Assembly (NCBI RefSeq): GCF_009831655.1 | Contig: NZ_WRPA01000019.1 | Span: 1-64,000, forward strand | Origin: Shewanella insulae | Lineage (GTDB): Bacteria; Pseudomonadota; Gammaproteobacteria; Enterobacterales; Shewanellaceae | Reading direction: 5' to 3' | Length of the DNA: 64,000 nucleotides | Shown: piece by piece, positions 1 to 8,042 of the stretch | How positions within the stretch are numbered: position 1 is the first letter of the stretch | Layout: the number at the start of each line of letters is the position of its first letter | The notes under the pieces: model-generated | What the model was told of the DNA's origin: nothing | Seen by the model: only the letters and a program-made list of their open reading frames with translations | Databases searched by the model: none | Program-made: the position numbers and the translations under genes

Positions 1-314
1 AAGGCGCGGTTCTCATTAAGGCCAGAGCACGAAGATGCTCACAAACAGGTCGGATATACGTACGCAGTATTACTTTCTGTTACTCACAAAATGTTTGATC
101 TATCCGAGGTGTCCATATAAGTGCTCGCGGCGAGCCAAAATGGTGTTTGCACATGAGCCAGCCGCAGGCGATAGGTTACAGAGAAAGTAAGGATTTCAAA
201 TAGGTATATAAGTCCATTTGGACGTTTGTTTTACACCGAAGCAGAAAGGTTTAAACCGGTTAGCGGAGAGGGTTAACTATCACCCCCTTTGACCACTCAG
301 GATAAACCTCTGCA
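1..314. other. Intergenic stretch, no gene seen
   Basis: No open reading frame with a plausible ribosome-binding site and no tRNA-like or riboswitch-like fold was recognised in this stretch. It lies downstream of ppiC, which ends at 315. The left edge may hold the end of a feature that starts outside the window. Confidence 0.5.
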
Positions 315-593
315 TCACGTCCGATACAACACCTTCACCACATGCCAGCCGAACTTGGTCTTGACCAGATGCGGCGTGATCAACTCGCCGGTGAAGCAGA
401 CCTTGTCGAAGGCGGGCACCATCTGACCTTTCTTAAATTCACCCAGGCTGCCGCCTTTCTTACCCGATGGACAGGTGGAGTGTTTCTTGGCGAGCTGGTC
501 AAACTTAGCTCCCTTATTGAGTTTTTCGATGATCTCTTCGGCGAGTTCTTTATGTTTAACGAGTATGTGAAGCGCCGCTGCGGTTCTTGCCAT
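315..593 (-). CDS. ppiC: Parvulin-type peptidyl-prolyl cis-trans isomerase
   Basis: A 92-residue cytoplasmic PPIase that should catalyse cis/trans isomerisation of Xaa-Pro bonds. It is a single rotamase domain: MARTAAALHILVKH at the N-terminus, then KKHSTCPSGKKGGSLGEF and GQMVPAFDKV, and a FGWHVVKVLYR end. These blocks and the length match E. coli PpiC (93 residues) closely. The frame is open to 638, but the start at 593 is chosen because AGAGG lies about 9 nt upstream of that ATG and the PpiC family begins at this residue. It appears monocistronic. The family assignment is secure; its cellular substrates are unknown. Confidence 0.95.
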   Translation of the reverse strand: MARTAAALHILVKHKELAEEIIEKLNKGAKFDQLAKKHSTCPSGKKGGSLGEFKKGQMVPAFDKVCFTGELITPHLVKTKFGWHVVKVLYRT

Positions 594-791
594 CTGGTGT
601 TGCCTCTTGGCTAATATATTGGACCTAATTCTGGCCATTATACTGTGTTAGACGGTGCAGGCCCAAGGGGATTCGCCTAACGATGGGCGTGACTCTTGGG
701 AGAGCTCGGTTCAGGCGCCTCTCTAGCTCTTACCCGGCTAAGCCGGTTATGAGCCGGTTAATGGTTTGGGCTTCTTCATGTTGACGAAAAC

Positions 792-816
792 AGAAAAGGT
801 CTTCGTGAAGAAGACC
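792..816 (-). terminator. Rho-independent terminator of the 856-1161 gene
   Basis: On the minus strand a 7-bp perfect stem GGTCTTC/GAAGACC with a 5-nt loop is followed by TTTTCTG. It lies 40 nt past the stop of the small secreted protein gene, so it most likely ends that transcript. Confidence 0.7.
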
Positions 817-855
817 CTTATGCGCCCAGCAGGCTAACCTTTATCCAGCTTGTGT

Positions 856-1161
856 TTAATCGATCGAGCGCAGGTTGACCTTACGATGAGCATAGTGATT
901 ATTCACCTGCAGGTTCTCAGATAGTGTCATCGTCGTGGTTGAGACGGCGTCACCATCCTGCTTAAACTTTTTGACGTTATAGTTAACAAAGTCGACTACA
1001 TAGATAGATTTGGTCTCTTGGTTAGCAAGTGCCTTGGTAGCTTGTTGCTGGGCCGCCGTCGCTGAGCAGTCATTGCACTCGATGGCGGTAAAGTTAGCGA
1101 AAGTCGCGCCTGAAATTGTCGATGAGAGTAACAGGAGCGCAGTAGGGAACATCTTATTCAT
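856..1161 (-). CDS. Small secreted protein with a CxxC motif, function unknown
   Basis: A 101-residue protein that I do not recognise by function. A clear signal peptide (MNKMFPTALLLLSSTISGATFA) predicts export to the periplasm. Just after the cleavage site is ECNDCS, a CxxC motif that resembles a haem-binding CxxCH with the histidine replaced by serine, so it is not a haem site; it could be a disulfide or metal site. The rest is polar with a Val/Tyr/Lys stretch and no repeat. The start has a good ribosome-binding site (AAGGAAG, 7-8 nt upstream). A perfect CRP-type palindrome lies 20-41 nt upstream of the start codon, and a terminator follows, so this is a single-gene unit probably controlled by cAMP-CRP. 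Confidence 0.7.
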   Translation of the reverse strand: MNKMFPTALLLLSSTISGATFANFTAIECNDCSATAAQQQATKALANQETKSIYVVDFVNYNVKKFKQDGDAVSTTTMTLSENLQVNNHYAHRKVNLRSID

Positions 1162-1500
1162 TATTATCTTCCTTATCGTTAAATGTGACCTGTGTCACAT
1201 TTAATAATGCTGTGCAAATTCTAATCTGTCTAGTTTTTGTCTTAAAAATTAATATCTTGTCGCGAGCTAAATTAGTGATTACTAAGGTGGCTGTTTGGAT
1301 TAGTTGACTCTAATCCGGGCGGCTAACTCATTGGGAGCCTTCCAGAATTGTCTAGGGAAGGCCTGGGAGATGGGGATATGTTCGGCTAGATGAGGGATTT
1401 ATTGATTGAGCGCAAGCTTAATCAGATCAGATGGCTGTCTGACATCCTTGGTTTTGTTATAATTCTTATCCATTTCTAATCGGTTTTTTCGAGGCTTTTG
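1162..1500. other. Divergent intergenic region
   Basis: A 339-bp gap between the minus-strand secreted-protein gene and the plus-strand LysR gene. It holds the CRP-type site at 1181-1202 and the ribosome-binding site of the LysR gene (GAGG at 1491-1494). No other structured element was recognised. Confidence 0.5.
1181..1202. promoter_or_regulatory. Perfect CRP-type operator
   Basis: TGTGA-N6-TCACA with both half-sites extended to 8-bp arms (AAATGTGA and TCACATTT). The spacing fits CRP, and the core does not match the FNR consensus. It is centred about 30 bp upstream of the 856-1161 start codon. That is too close for ordinary class I or II activation of a promoter placed between site and gene, so it may act as a repressor site, or the promoter geometry is unusual. 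Confidence 0.75.
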
Positions 1501-2394
1501 ATGGCGCATAGCGTAGGCACGGAACTAGAGCTTATTCATCTGTTTGTGCATCTGGTGAATACCGGCGGTTTTTCCCAGGTGGCCAAAGAGCTGGGTATGC
1601 CTGTGGCGACCGTCAGCCGTAAGGTGACTAAGCTGGAAAGCCTGCTCGATACCCAGCTGATCATGCGCAGCACCCGTAAGCTCAGGTTAACCGAGGAGGG
1701 CAGCGAACTCTTTGGCCGCTATCAGAATGTGGTGGCCCAGTTTGACCGCTGCAGCGAGCCCAGGGTCGAGAAGGCCGAAGGCACGCTACGCATCGCGGCG
1801 CCTGTGTCGATCATTTCGATGATCTTCATCGGCGTGATCAATGACTTCTCCAAGGCCTACCCGGATATTCAGCTGCATATCACCCAGAATAATTCCAGTA
1901 TCGATCTGATCGATGAAGGGGTGGATGTGGCCATCGTCGGTGGCGCTCAGCCAGACTCCTCCTGGGTCTCTAAGTCGCTGGGGGTACTCGATTATGCCCT
2001 GTTCGCCTCGCCGGGTTACCTGGCCTGCGCCGGCACGCCACACCATCCGGAGCAGCTGGTGGATCACTCCTTGATCAAGGTCTGGCCGCTATTTAACTGG
2101 TCGATGAAACATATCAGCGGCGAAGATTTCTATTACGAAGGGCCAGCCAAGTTGACGCTCGGCGATCTCAACGGTGCGGTGCGCGCCGCGGTAGACGATG
2201 GCGGCATTCTCTATGGCCCAGAGTTGTTCGTGAAGAATGAGCTTGCCTCGGGCGAACTGCACCGTGTGCTGCCCGACTGGCACGGCGAGCAGCGGCGGAT
2301 CTCTCTGCTGTACCATCAGCGCACCCATCAGCCCCTCAAGGTGAAGTTGTTTATCGATTTCATGCAGGAAAGGGCTAGCTGTCTGTTCCACTAG
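1501..2394 (+). CDS. LysR-family transcriptional regulator
   Basis: A 297-residue LysR-type regulator. The N-terminal winged helix-turn-helix (about residues 4-62) includes FSQVAKELGMPVATVSRKV and the following LLDTQLIMRSTRKLRLTEEG; the rest is the two-lobed co-inducer domain. The ATG at 1501 is preferred over the TTG at 1498 because GAGG lies 6 nt before it. The gene is convergent with lutABC and has no obvious divergent partner apart from the small secreted protein on the far side of a 339-bp gap. It could control the lactate genes, but nothing in the sequence proves that, so the regulon is unknown. Confidence 0.9.
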   Translation: MAHSVGTELELIHLFVHLVNTGGFSQVAKELGMPVATVSRKVTKLESLLDTQLIMRSTRKLRLTEEGSELFGRYQNVVAQFDRCSEPRVEKAEGTLRIAAPVSIISMIFIGVINDFSKAYPDIQLHITQNNSSIDLIDEGVDVAIVGGAQPDSSWVSKSLGVLDYALFASPGYLACAGTPHHPEQLVDHSLIKVWPLFNWSMKHISGEDFYYEGPAKLTLGDLNGAVRAAVDDGGILYGPELFVKNELASGELHRVLPDWHGEQRRISLLYHQRTHQPLKVKLFIDFMQERASCLFH

Positions 2395-2416
2395 CGACTA
2401 ACGACTAACGACTAAC
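2395..2416. repeat. Three tandem CGACTAA heptamers
   Basis: CGACTAA occurs three times in a row starting on the base after the LysR stop codon. It is probably a slippage-generated short tandem repeat; no function is evident. Confidence 0.6.
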
Positions 2417-2460
2417 TACTGGCGCAGTCTATCTCGCTAACCTCCTCTCTGCCTGAGGCA

Positions 2461-2490
2461 AAAAAAAGCCACCACAGTTATCGTGGTGGC
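2461..2490 (-). terminator. Rho-independent terminator of lutABC
   Basis: An 8-bp perfect stem GCCACCAC/GTGGTGGC with a 7-nt loop. On the minus strand it is followed by a run of at least seven T, so it ends the lut transcript. There is no T-run on the plus-strand side. Confidence 0.85.
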
Positions 2491-2531
2491 CAGGCAGTTT
2501 GAGGCTGCTAAATAGGGTTGATGCGGGGGAC

Positions 2532-3101
2532 TTATACTAGGTAAACATTCAGGCTGCAGGCGCCGTGGGCACCGACCACCAGGGCCTGTTCGATATCGGC
2601 CGTTTTAGAAGGACCGGCGATGAAGACGCCGAACTCGCCGCTGTCTAAGCCAATTTTTTTAACCGCTTCATGCAGGTTGGCAACAACCGTGTCGGCGCTT
2701 ATGACTAAGAACAGGTTTTCACAGATGAAGGGGGTCACCCTATGGCCCAGGTGTTGGTTGTTGACCCAGATGGCGCCATTTTCCGCCACGGCCACATCGC
2801 CAGGGATCACCGCAAAGTCGATATCTCTTAACTCGTGAGCCGTGTCTGGCACCTCGCGGTTACCTTTGACGCCTTCAACTTGAGAGATCACCTGCTTGCC
2901 TTCTTTCGTCAGTTCGTCGACCTTGGCCTGTAGGGCGGCCAAGCCCCCCTCGCGGTGTAGCGTGCCTGCCACTGTGTTCAGGTTGGTTTCAAACTGGCCA
3001 ATGACATCGTCAATACGTGGGCTGACATTGATTGGCGGCATGGCCTGAGGTGCAACCGCGACGCTTTTTAATGCATTGAGAATAGATTGCTTGCTCGACA
3101 T
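2532..3101 (-). CDS. lutC: Lactate-utilisation protein LutC (LldG)
   Basis: A 189-residue LUD-domain protein (DUF162), the third subunit of the LutABC/LldEFG L-lactate dehydrogenase complex that oxidises L-lactate to pyruvate at the inner face of the membrane. The conserved block includes VAENGAIWVNNQ and the C-terminal VFIAGPSKTADIEQALV with GAHGACSLNVYLV. The frame is open 141 nt further upstream, but the start at 3101 (MSSKQSILNALK) is preferred because it follows the lutB stop by one base, giving tight translational coupling. Last gene of the operon, followed by a terminator. Established from the family; activity here is inferred. Confidence 0.93.
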   Translation of the reverse strand: MSSKQSILNALKSVAVAPQAMPPINVSPRIDDVIGQFETNLNTVAGTLHREGGLAALQAKVDELTKEGKQVISQVEGVKGNREVPDTAHELRDIDFAVIPGDVAVAENGAIWVNNQHLGHRVTPFICENLFLVISADTVVANLHEAVKKIGLDSGEFGVFIAGPSKTADIEQALVVGAHGACSLNVYLV

Positions 3102-3102
3102 A

Positions 3103-4491
3103 TTATTGACCTCTGTTTTTGTTAAACCAAGCTTCGAAGCTGGACTTAGGTGCGACCGGTAGCTCTCGGTATTTACCCCAGGCGCCAGAGAATGGCTTGA
3201 GCAGGGAGCCCGGCAGTATACGCAGCGCGGTGCGGGCGACACTCATGGAGCAGTTGAGCATGGTCTCGCTGGCCATGAAGTTGCCGACCAGCGGCATATA
3301 GCTGCGCTTGCCGTAAGGCAGTTTGCCCGCCTTGGCCTTGAGGCGACGGTGATGGTGAATGATCTTATCCAGCGGTACCTTGGTCGGGCAGACATAGCTA
3401 CAGCTGCCACATAGGGTACAGGCCCATGGGATAGAGTGAGTATCGTCTGCCTGAGCACCTACGGCGATGCCGATAGGACCTGGAATGGTGTAGTTGTAGC
3501 TGTAACCGCCGGAGCGACGATACACGGGGCAAGTATTCAGGCAACCACCGCAGCGAATACACTTGAGCGACTCGGCCAGAATCTTGTCTTGCAGCATGTC
3601 GGTACGGCCGTTGTCGACGATGATCACGTGCATCTCGCCGCCGTCCTGTGGACCACGATAGAAGCTGGAGTAGGTGGTGATCGGCTGGCCGGTGGCGTTA
3701 CGGGCCAGGGTACGCAGTAAGATAGCGGCGCTGTCGAGATCCGGCACTATCTTGTCTATGCCCATGGAGTGTAGCTGCAGCTTAGGCAGGTTAGCACCCA
3801 TGTCGGCGTTACCTTCGTTGGTGCAGACGACGACTGCACCCTTGTCGGCGATGGCCATGTTAACCCCTGTCATGGCCGCATCGGCCGACAGGAACTGCTC
3901 ACGCAGGTGAGCGCGGGCGGCTCGGGTGAGATAGAGTGGATCCGAGGCGCCCGCCTCTGTGCCTAACTTGTCGTGGAAGAGGTCGCCCACTTCCTCTTTC
4001 TTTAGGTGGATCGCCGGTACCACGATATGTGATGGCGGCTGTTTGGCCAGCTGAATGATGCGCTCACCCAGGTCGGTGTCGATCACCTCAATGCCCTTAC
4101 TCTCGAGGTAAGGGTTGAGGTGGCACTCTTCGGTGAGCATAGACTTGGATTTAACCAGCTTCTTCACCTGATGCTTGGCCAGGATGTTGTGGACTATCTG
4201 GTTGTGCTCGGCGCCATCTTTGGCCCAGTGCACGACTATGCCGTTGGCCAGACAGTTTTTCTCGAAGCTCTCCAGGTATTCGCCCAGGTGGGTCAGGGTG
4301 TGGAGCTTCATCTCGGAGCCGAGCTGACGCAGCTGCTCCCACTCCGGCAGGCTGGCGGCGGCGCGATCGCGCTTTTCACGCAGCACCCAGAGGGCCTTAG
4401 AGTGCCAATCGACGCGTGCCTCGTCCTGACAAAAGATGTCGGCCTTCTTCGCATGCACGCCTGAGTTGAGTGCGGTGGTTTGACTAGACAT
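3103..4491 (-). CDS. lutB: Iron-sulfur lactate-utilisation protein LutB (LldF)
   Basis: A 462-residue electron-transfer subunit of the LutABC complex. The first two thirds form a LUD domain (ALWVLREKRDRAA at the start and the DKGAVVVCTNEGNADM block). A ferredoxin-like module follows with two 4Fe-4S motifs, CIRCGGCLNTCPVYRR and CTLCGSCSYVCPTKVP. It should pass electrons from lactate oxidation towards the quinone pool together with LutA. It lies 10 nt after lutA and one base before lutC, so all three are co-transcribed. No D-lactate dehydrogenase or lactate permease gene is present next to it, unlike the arrangement described for S. oneidensis. Confidence 0.96.
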   Translation of the reverse strand: MSSQTTALNSGVHAKKADIFCQDEARVDWHSKALWVLREKRDRAAASLPEWEQLRQLGSEMKLHTLTHLGEYLESFEKNCLANGIVVHWAKDGAEHNQIVHNILAKHQVKKLVKSKSMLTEECHLNPYLESKGIEVIDTDLGERIIQLAKQPPSHIVVPAIHLKKEEVGDLFHDKLGTEAGASDPLYLTRAARAHLREQFLSADAAMTGVNMAIADKGAVVVCTNEGNADMGANLPKLQLHSMGIDKIVPDLDSAAILLRTLARNATGQPITTYSSFYRGPQDGGEMHVIIVDNGRTDMLQDKILAESLKCIRCGGCLNTCPVYRRSGGYSYNYTIPGPIGIAVGAQADDTHSIPWACTLCGSCSYVCPTKVPLDKIIHHHRRLKAKAGKLPYGKRSYMPLVGNFMASETMLNCSMSVARTALRILPGSLLKPFSGAWGKYRELPVAPKSSFEAWFNKNRGQ

Positions 4492-4501
4492 GAGCTACTC
4501 C

Positions 4502-5245
4502 TTACAGGGCTGCGTTGATGACTTCGGCAATGTGACGGGTCGCGATAGGCAATAGCTGACGGCGCATCATGCCATCCAGGTGCAGCAGGCAGGATGGGTC
4601 GAAACCTACCGCATAAGTAGCGCCCGTGGCGGCGTGCGCCTGGGCCTTGTCTTTACCCATCTTGGCCGAGACGGCGCCCTCGTCGACAGCGAAGGTACCA
4701 CCGAAGCCGCAGCATTCGTCGCGGCGATCAGGATAGACGATTTCGATACCAGGGATGCGGCTCAGCACGGCCTCGACCTTGTTGGTGCGAGGGCCCATCT
4801 GCTCGCTCGGTGTGGCCAGGTCCAACATGCGGATGCCGTGACAGCTCAGCTGCAGGCTGACCTTGAAGTTAAAGGCCTTGTTGAAGGCGGGGATTGGCGC
4901 CACATCGTGTAGGAATTCGGTGAGTTCGTAGAGCTTGTCGATAACCGCCTGGGCTTCTGGGCTGTCGTCAAACTCATGGAAGTTTTCCTTGGCGGCAACC
5001 AGGCAAGAGGCGGCCGGGCAGACGATGGCGTCACACTCGACGCCCTTGAAGGCGTTCAACAGCTTGAGGGTGGTTTTCTTGGCTTCATCAAAACAGCCCG
5101 AGTTAGTCATGGGCTGGCCACAACAGGTCTGCCCCTTGGGCAGTATGACCTGATGGCCGAGTTTTTCGAGGAGTTCGACGGTGGCGATGCCGACATGGGG
5201 CATCATCTGGTTCACCAGACAGGGAATAAATAGGGCTATCTTCAT
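4502..5245 (-). CDS. lutA: Cysteine-rich lactate-utilisation protein LutA (LldE)
   Basis: A 247-residue subunit of the LutABC L-lactate oxidation complex. It has the two cysteine-rich CCG domains typical of the heterodisulfide reductase/GlpC/LldE family: CCGQPMTNSG near residue 40 and CCGFGGTFAVDEG near residue 178, with CHGIR and a PSCLLHLDG block. These cysteines bind an Fe-S cluster. It is the first gene of the operon. Upstream is a 448-bp AT-rich region shared divergently with fadE, which probably holds both promoters. No GntR-type LldR gene is visible nearby. Confidence 0.95.
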   Translation of the reverse strand: MKIALFIPCLVNQMMPHVGIATVELLEKLGHQVILPKGQTCCGQPMTNSGCFDEAKKTTLKLLNAFKGVECDAIVCPAASCLVAAKENFHEFDDSPEAQAVIDKLYELTEFLHDVAPIPAFNKAFNFKVSLQLSCHGIRMLDLATPSEQMGPRTNKVEAVLSRIPGIEIVYPDRRDECCGFGGTFAVDEGAVSAKMGKDKAQAHAATGATYAVGFDPSCLLHLDGMMRRQLLPIATRHIAEVINAAL

Positions 5246-5693
5246 GAAGCACTCTCTTATTTTGATGGCTGCATGTGGGCGAATGCGCTGGCTTATCGTG
5301 CCGCTACAGGTGGCATAAGCTGGTTATTTGGCCCATGTTGCAGGGTTATTTGTGATGATAATTTAAGCTTATATCCACATAATAAGTAGTGCTAATTTAG
5401 TAAATATATATGCTCATTTTTTCATTTTTGAAACAGTGTGACTTCAGCCCCATAACCCTGAAAAATGTCTCTGATCTAGGTCAAAAAAGGCCTGATTCAA
5501 ACAATTATATAAAACGGTTGTTTAAATTTTTTATTTGAGCGTACACCTGTAACCTTTTGAAAAGAAAAAGCTTAATTTTAAGTTGTGTTTGTAACTGTAA
5601 AATAAAGCATTTTTTTGAGGTTAGAATGTTTGATCTAATTTGTTTTTTGTGACGTAATGCACACTAGGTTTTCTGGTCGGATGAGTCTGAAAG
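5246..5693. other. AT-rich divergent promoter region, lutA/fadE
   Basis: A 448-bp intergenic region, strongly AT-rich between about 5350 and 5660. It should contain the promoters of lutABC and fadE. The only structured element I can point to is the inverted repeat at 5495-5527; no ORF of note was seen. Confidence 0.6.
5495..5527. promoter_or_regulatory. Inverted repeat, possible fatty-acid regulator operator
   Basis: ATTCAAACAA and TTGTTTAAAT are inverted arms (9 of 10 positions match) 13 bp apart. Each arm resembles the TTCAAAC/GTTTGAA half-site described for PsrA-type fatty-acid regulators in Shewanella, but the spacing is larger than in a canonical site. Its position upstream of fadE makes a regulatory role plausible. 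Confidence 0.35.
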
Positions 5694-7928
5694 ATGAGTA
5701 TTAGAACAAAATTTAAAAAAGTACTGCCGAGTATTTCTACCACTGAACAAGAGGCGCTCGACGCCGGTGATGTATGGCTAGAGGGATCTATCTATCAGGG
5801 GATCCCAGATTTCGATGCCCTGCGTCAGGTTCCGGGGGCGACCCTGTCCGACGAAGAGCAGGCCTTCCTAGACGGCCCAGTGCAGACACTTATCGAGATG
5901 GTGGATGACTTTGCCATTCAAAACAGCCTGCATCTGCCAGACAACATACTCAACTTCCTAAAAGAGCATAAGTTCTTCTCGCTGATCATCCCTAAGGCCT
6001 TCGGTGGCCTGGAGTTCAGCCCTTATGCCAACTCGACGATTGTGGCTACCATTGCCGCCAAGAGTTCCGCGGTGGCGGTGACCGTCATGGTGCCTAACTC
6101 CTTAGGCCCGGGTGAGCTACTGATGCATTACGGCACTCAGGCCCAGCAAGATTTCTGGCTGCCACGTCTGGCTAATGGCCAGGAGATCCCCTGTTTTGCA
6201 TTGACCAGCCCAGAAGCGGGCTCGGATGCCGGTGGTATTCCCGATGTCGGTACTGTCACCATGGGCGAATATCAGGGCGAGCAGGTACTCGGCCTGTCGG
6301 TGACCTGGGACAAACGTTACATCACCCTGGCGCCTATCGCTACCGTATTGGGTCTGGCCTTCAAGGTGGAAGATCCGCAAGGCTTGCTGGGTGGCAAGGA
6401 GCAGCTGGGGATCACCTGCGCGCTGATCCCTAAGTCGCATCCTGGCGTCGAGCTGGGTAACCGTCACGACCCTATGGGCTGTCGCTTCTACAACGGCACC
6501 ACTCGCGGCCAGAATGTATTTATCCCGATGGACTTCATCATAGGCGGTCAAGAGAATATCGGTCGTGGCTGGCAGATGTTGGTGGCCTGTCTCGGCGCAG
6601 GGCGTGGCATCTCGCTGCCGGCGCTAGGAGTCTCGGTAAGCCAGGCCTCGTTTAAGTCGTCGGCGGAATATGCCGCGGTGCGTGAGCAGTTTGGTCTGGC
6701 CATCGGCAAGTTCGAGGGGATTCAGGAGAAGCTGGCGGATATCGCCGGTAAGACCTATCTGCAAGAGGCGATGCGCGTGCTGACCACCGAAGGCCTGGGC
6801 CTGGGGCTAAAGCCCTCTGTGGTGACGGCGATGGCCAAGTACCACATGACGGAGATCGGCCGTGACGTGCTGAACTCGGCCATGGACATTCAGGCCGGTA
6901 AGGCGATTCAGCGTGGCCCACAAAATACCCTGGCCTCTGGCTATGTGGCCCAGCCCATCGCCATCACGGTGGAAGGAGCGAACATTCTGACCCGCAACCT
7001 GATGATCTTCGGTCAGGGCGTGATGCGCTGTCACCCTCATCTGCAGAGCATGGTAGAGGCGATCCACAGCGAAGACAAAGATGCCGACAAGACCTTTAAT
7101 CGTATCTTCAAGCAGACAGTGGGCTACAGTGTGGGCAACAGCCTGCGCGCCTTCCGCCTGGGTCTGCTGCCTTTTACCGCCGATGCCAAGTCAGAGCTTA
7201 GCGAGGTGGTGGAATATGAGAAGGCTGTTCACAAGCTGGCGTCGAAACTGGCCGTGTACGCTGACTTCTCACTACTGGTACTTGGCGGCAAGCTCAAGCA
7301 GGCCGAGATGCTGTCGGCACGTCTGGGGGATGTGATGAGTTACCTGTACGCGGCCATGGCTTCGATTCGCTACTATGAGCAGAAGGTGAGCAGCGAGCAT
7401 CGTGCCCAGGCCAAGCCTTACTTCGAGTACGCCACCCGCTGGGCGCTGGTTAACGCCGAAAATGCCCTGCTGAGCTTCCTGGATAATTTCCCTCAAGCTG
7501 CGACACGTCAGCTGATGAAGCTGCTCACTGTGACCTACTCGCCTAAGATGAAGAAGATCAACGACGACCTGGTTCGCGAACTGGCCCATGAGGCCCAGCT
7601 CAACACCCAGATCAAGCGTCAGCTGACCCATCTGGTGAAGCCGGTGCCGGGGGATGGCAACGATATCAACCAGCAGGCCTATCTGGCTAAGATTGCCTGT
7701 CTGCCGCTGTTGGCCAAGGTGAAGAAGGGGCTGAAACAGGGTTACTTCAAGTCTGGCGTGCGATTCGCCGAGACGCTGGATAGAGCCCGCGGTGCCAAGA
7801 TCATCACCGAGGGCGAGCATAAGCAGTTGCTGGACTATAACCTCAAGCGCGAGCGTGCCATTCGTGTCGACGAGTTCGACTTCGACATGCAGCTGATCGG
7901 TGATAAGGCGGCGCTGAAGATAGCCTAA
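5694..7928 (+). CDS. fadE: Acyl-CoA dehydrogenase, FadE family
   Basis: A 744-residue FAD-dependent acyl-CoA dehydrogenase that makes trans-2-enoyl-CoA in the first step of beta-oxidation. The order of blocks follows E. coli FadE: EEQAFLDGPVQTLIEMVDDF, GGLEFSPYA, PNSLGPGELLMHYGT, CFALTSPEAGSDAG, KRYITLAPIATVLGLAFK, ITVEGANILTRNLMIFGQG and a C-terminal DUF1974-type domain ending near VDEFDFDMQLIG. E. coli FadE is longer (814 residues) because of N-terminal hydrophobic segments; here the protein starts almost directly at the dehydrogenase region, so it looks soluble or peripheral. The ATG at 5694 has only a weak ribosome-binding site. A terminator follows, indicating a monocistronic unit. Confidence 0.95.
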   Translation: MSIRTKFKKVLPSISTTEQEALDAGDVWLEGSIYQGIPDFDALRQVPGATLSDEEQAFLDGPVQTLIEMVDDFAIQNSLHLPDNILNFLKEHKFFSLIIPKAFGGLEFSPYANSTIVATIAAKSSAVAVTVMVPNSLGPGELLMHYGTQAQQDFWLPRLANGQEIPCFALTSPEAGSDAGGIPDVGTVTMGEYQGEQVLGLSVTWDKRYITLAPIATVLGLAFKVEDPQGLLGGKEQLGITCALIPKSHPGVELGNRHDPMGCRFYNGTTRGQNVFIPMDFIIGGQENIGRGWQMLVACLGAGRGISLPALGVSVSQASFKSSAEYAAVREQFGLAIGKFEGIQEKLADIAGKTYLQEAMRVLTTEGLGLGLKPSVVTAMAKYHMTEIGRDVLNSAMDIQAGKAIQRGPQNTLASGYVAQPIAITVEGANILTRNLMIFGQGVMRCHPHLQSMVEAIHSEDKDADKTFNRIFKQTVGYSVGNSLRAFRLGLLPFTADAKSELSEVVEYEKAVHKLASKLAVYADFSLLVLGGKLKQAEMLSARLGDVMSYLYAAMASIRYYEQKVSSEHRAQAKPYFEYATRWALVNAENALLSFLDNFPQAATRQLMKLLTVTYSPKMKKINDDLVRELAHEAQLNTQIKRQLTHLVKPVPGDGNDINQQAYLAKIACLPLLAKVKKGLKQGYFKSGVRFAETLDRARGAKIITEGEHKQLLDYNLKRERAIRVDEFDFDMQLIGDKAALKIA

Positions 7929-7960
7929 GGCATATTTTTCGTATCAGCATCAGTGCCAAG

Positions 7961-7983
7961 AGCCGCCCCAGGGCGGCTTTTTT
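7961..7983 (+). terminator. Rho-independent terminator of fadE
   Basis: Perfect 8-bp stem AGCCGCCC/GGGCGGCT with a 2-nt apparent loop (longer in practice) followed by a run of T, 32 nt after the fadE stop. Confidence 0.85.
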
Positions 7984-8042
7984 GCGCGTCGATTTTGCGT
8001 TCGTCTCGGCCGCCGACCTCATGCATAGACAGAAAATAGGGT

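Noticed and set aside
342..614. 90-residue ORF opposite ppiC
   Set aside because: It lies entirely antisense to a highly conserved gene, with no ribosome-binding site; a typical shadow frame.
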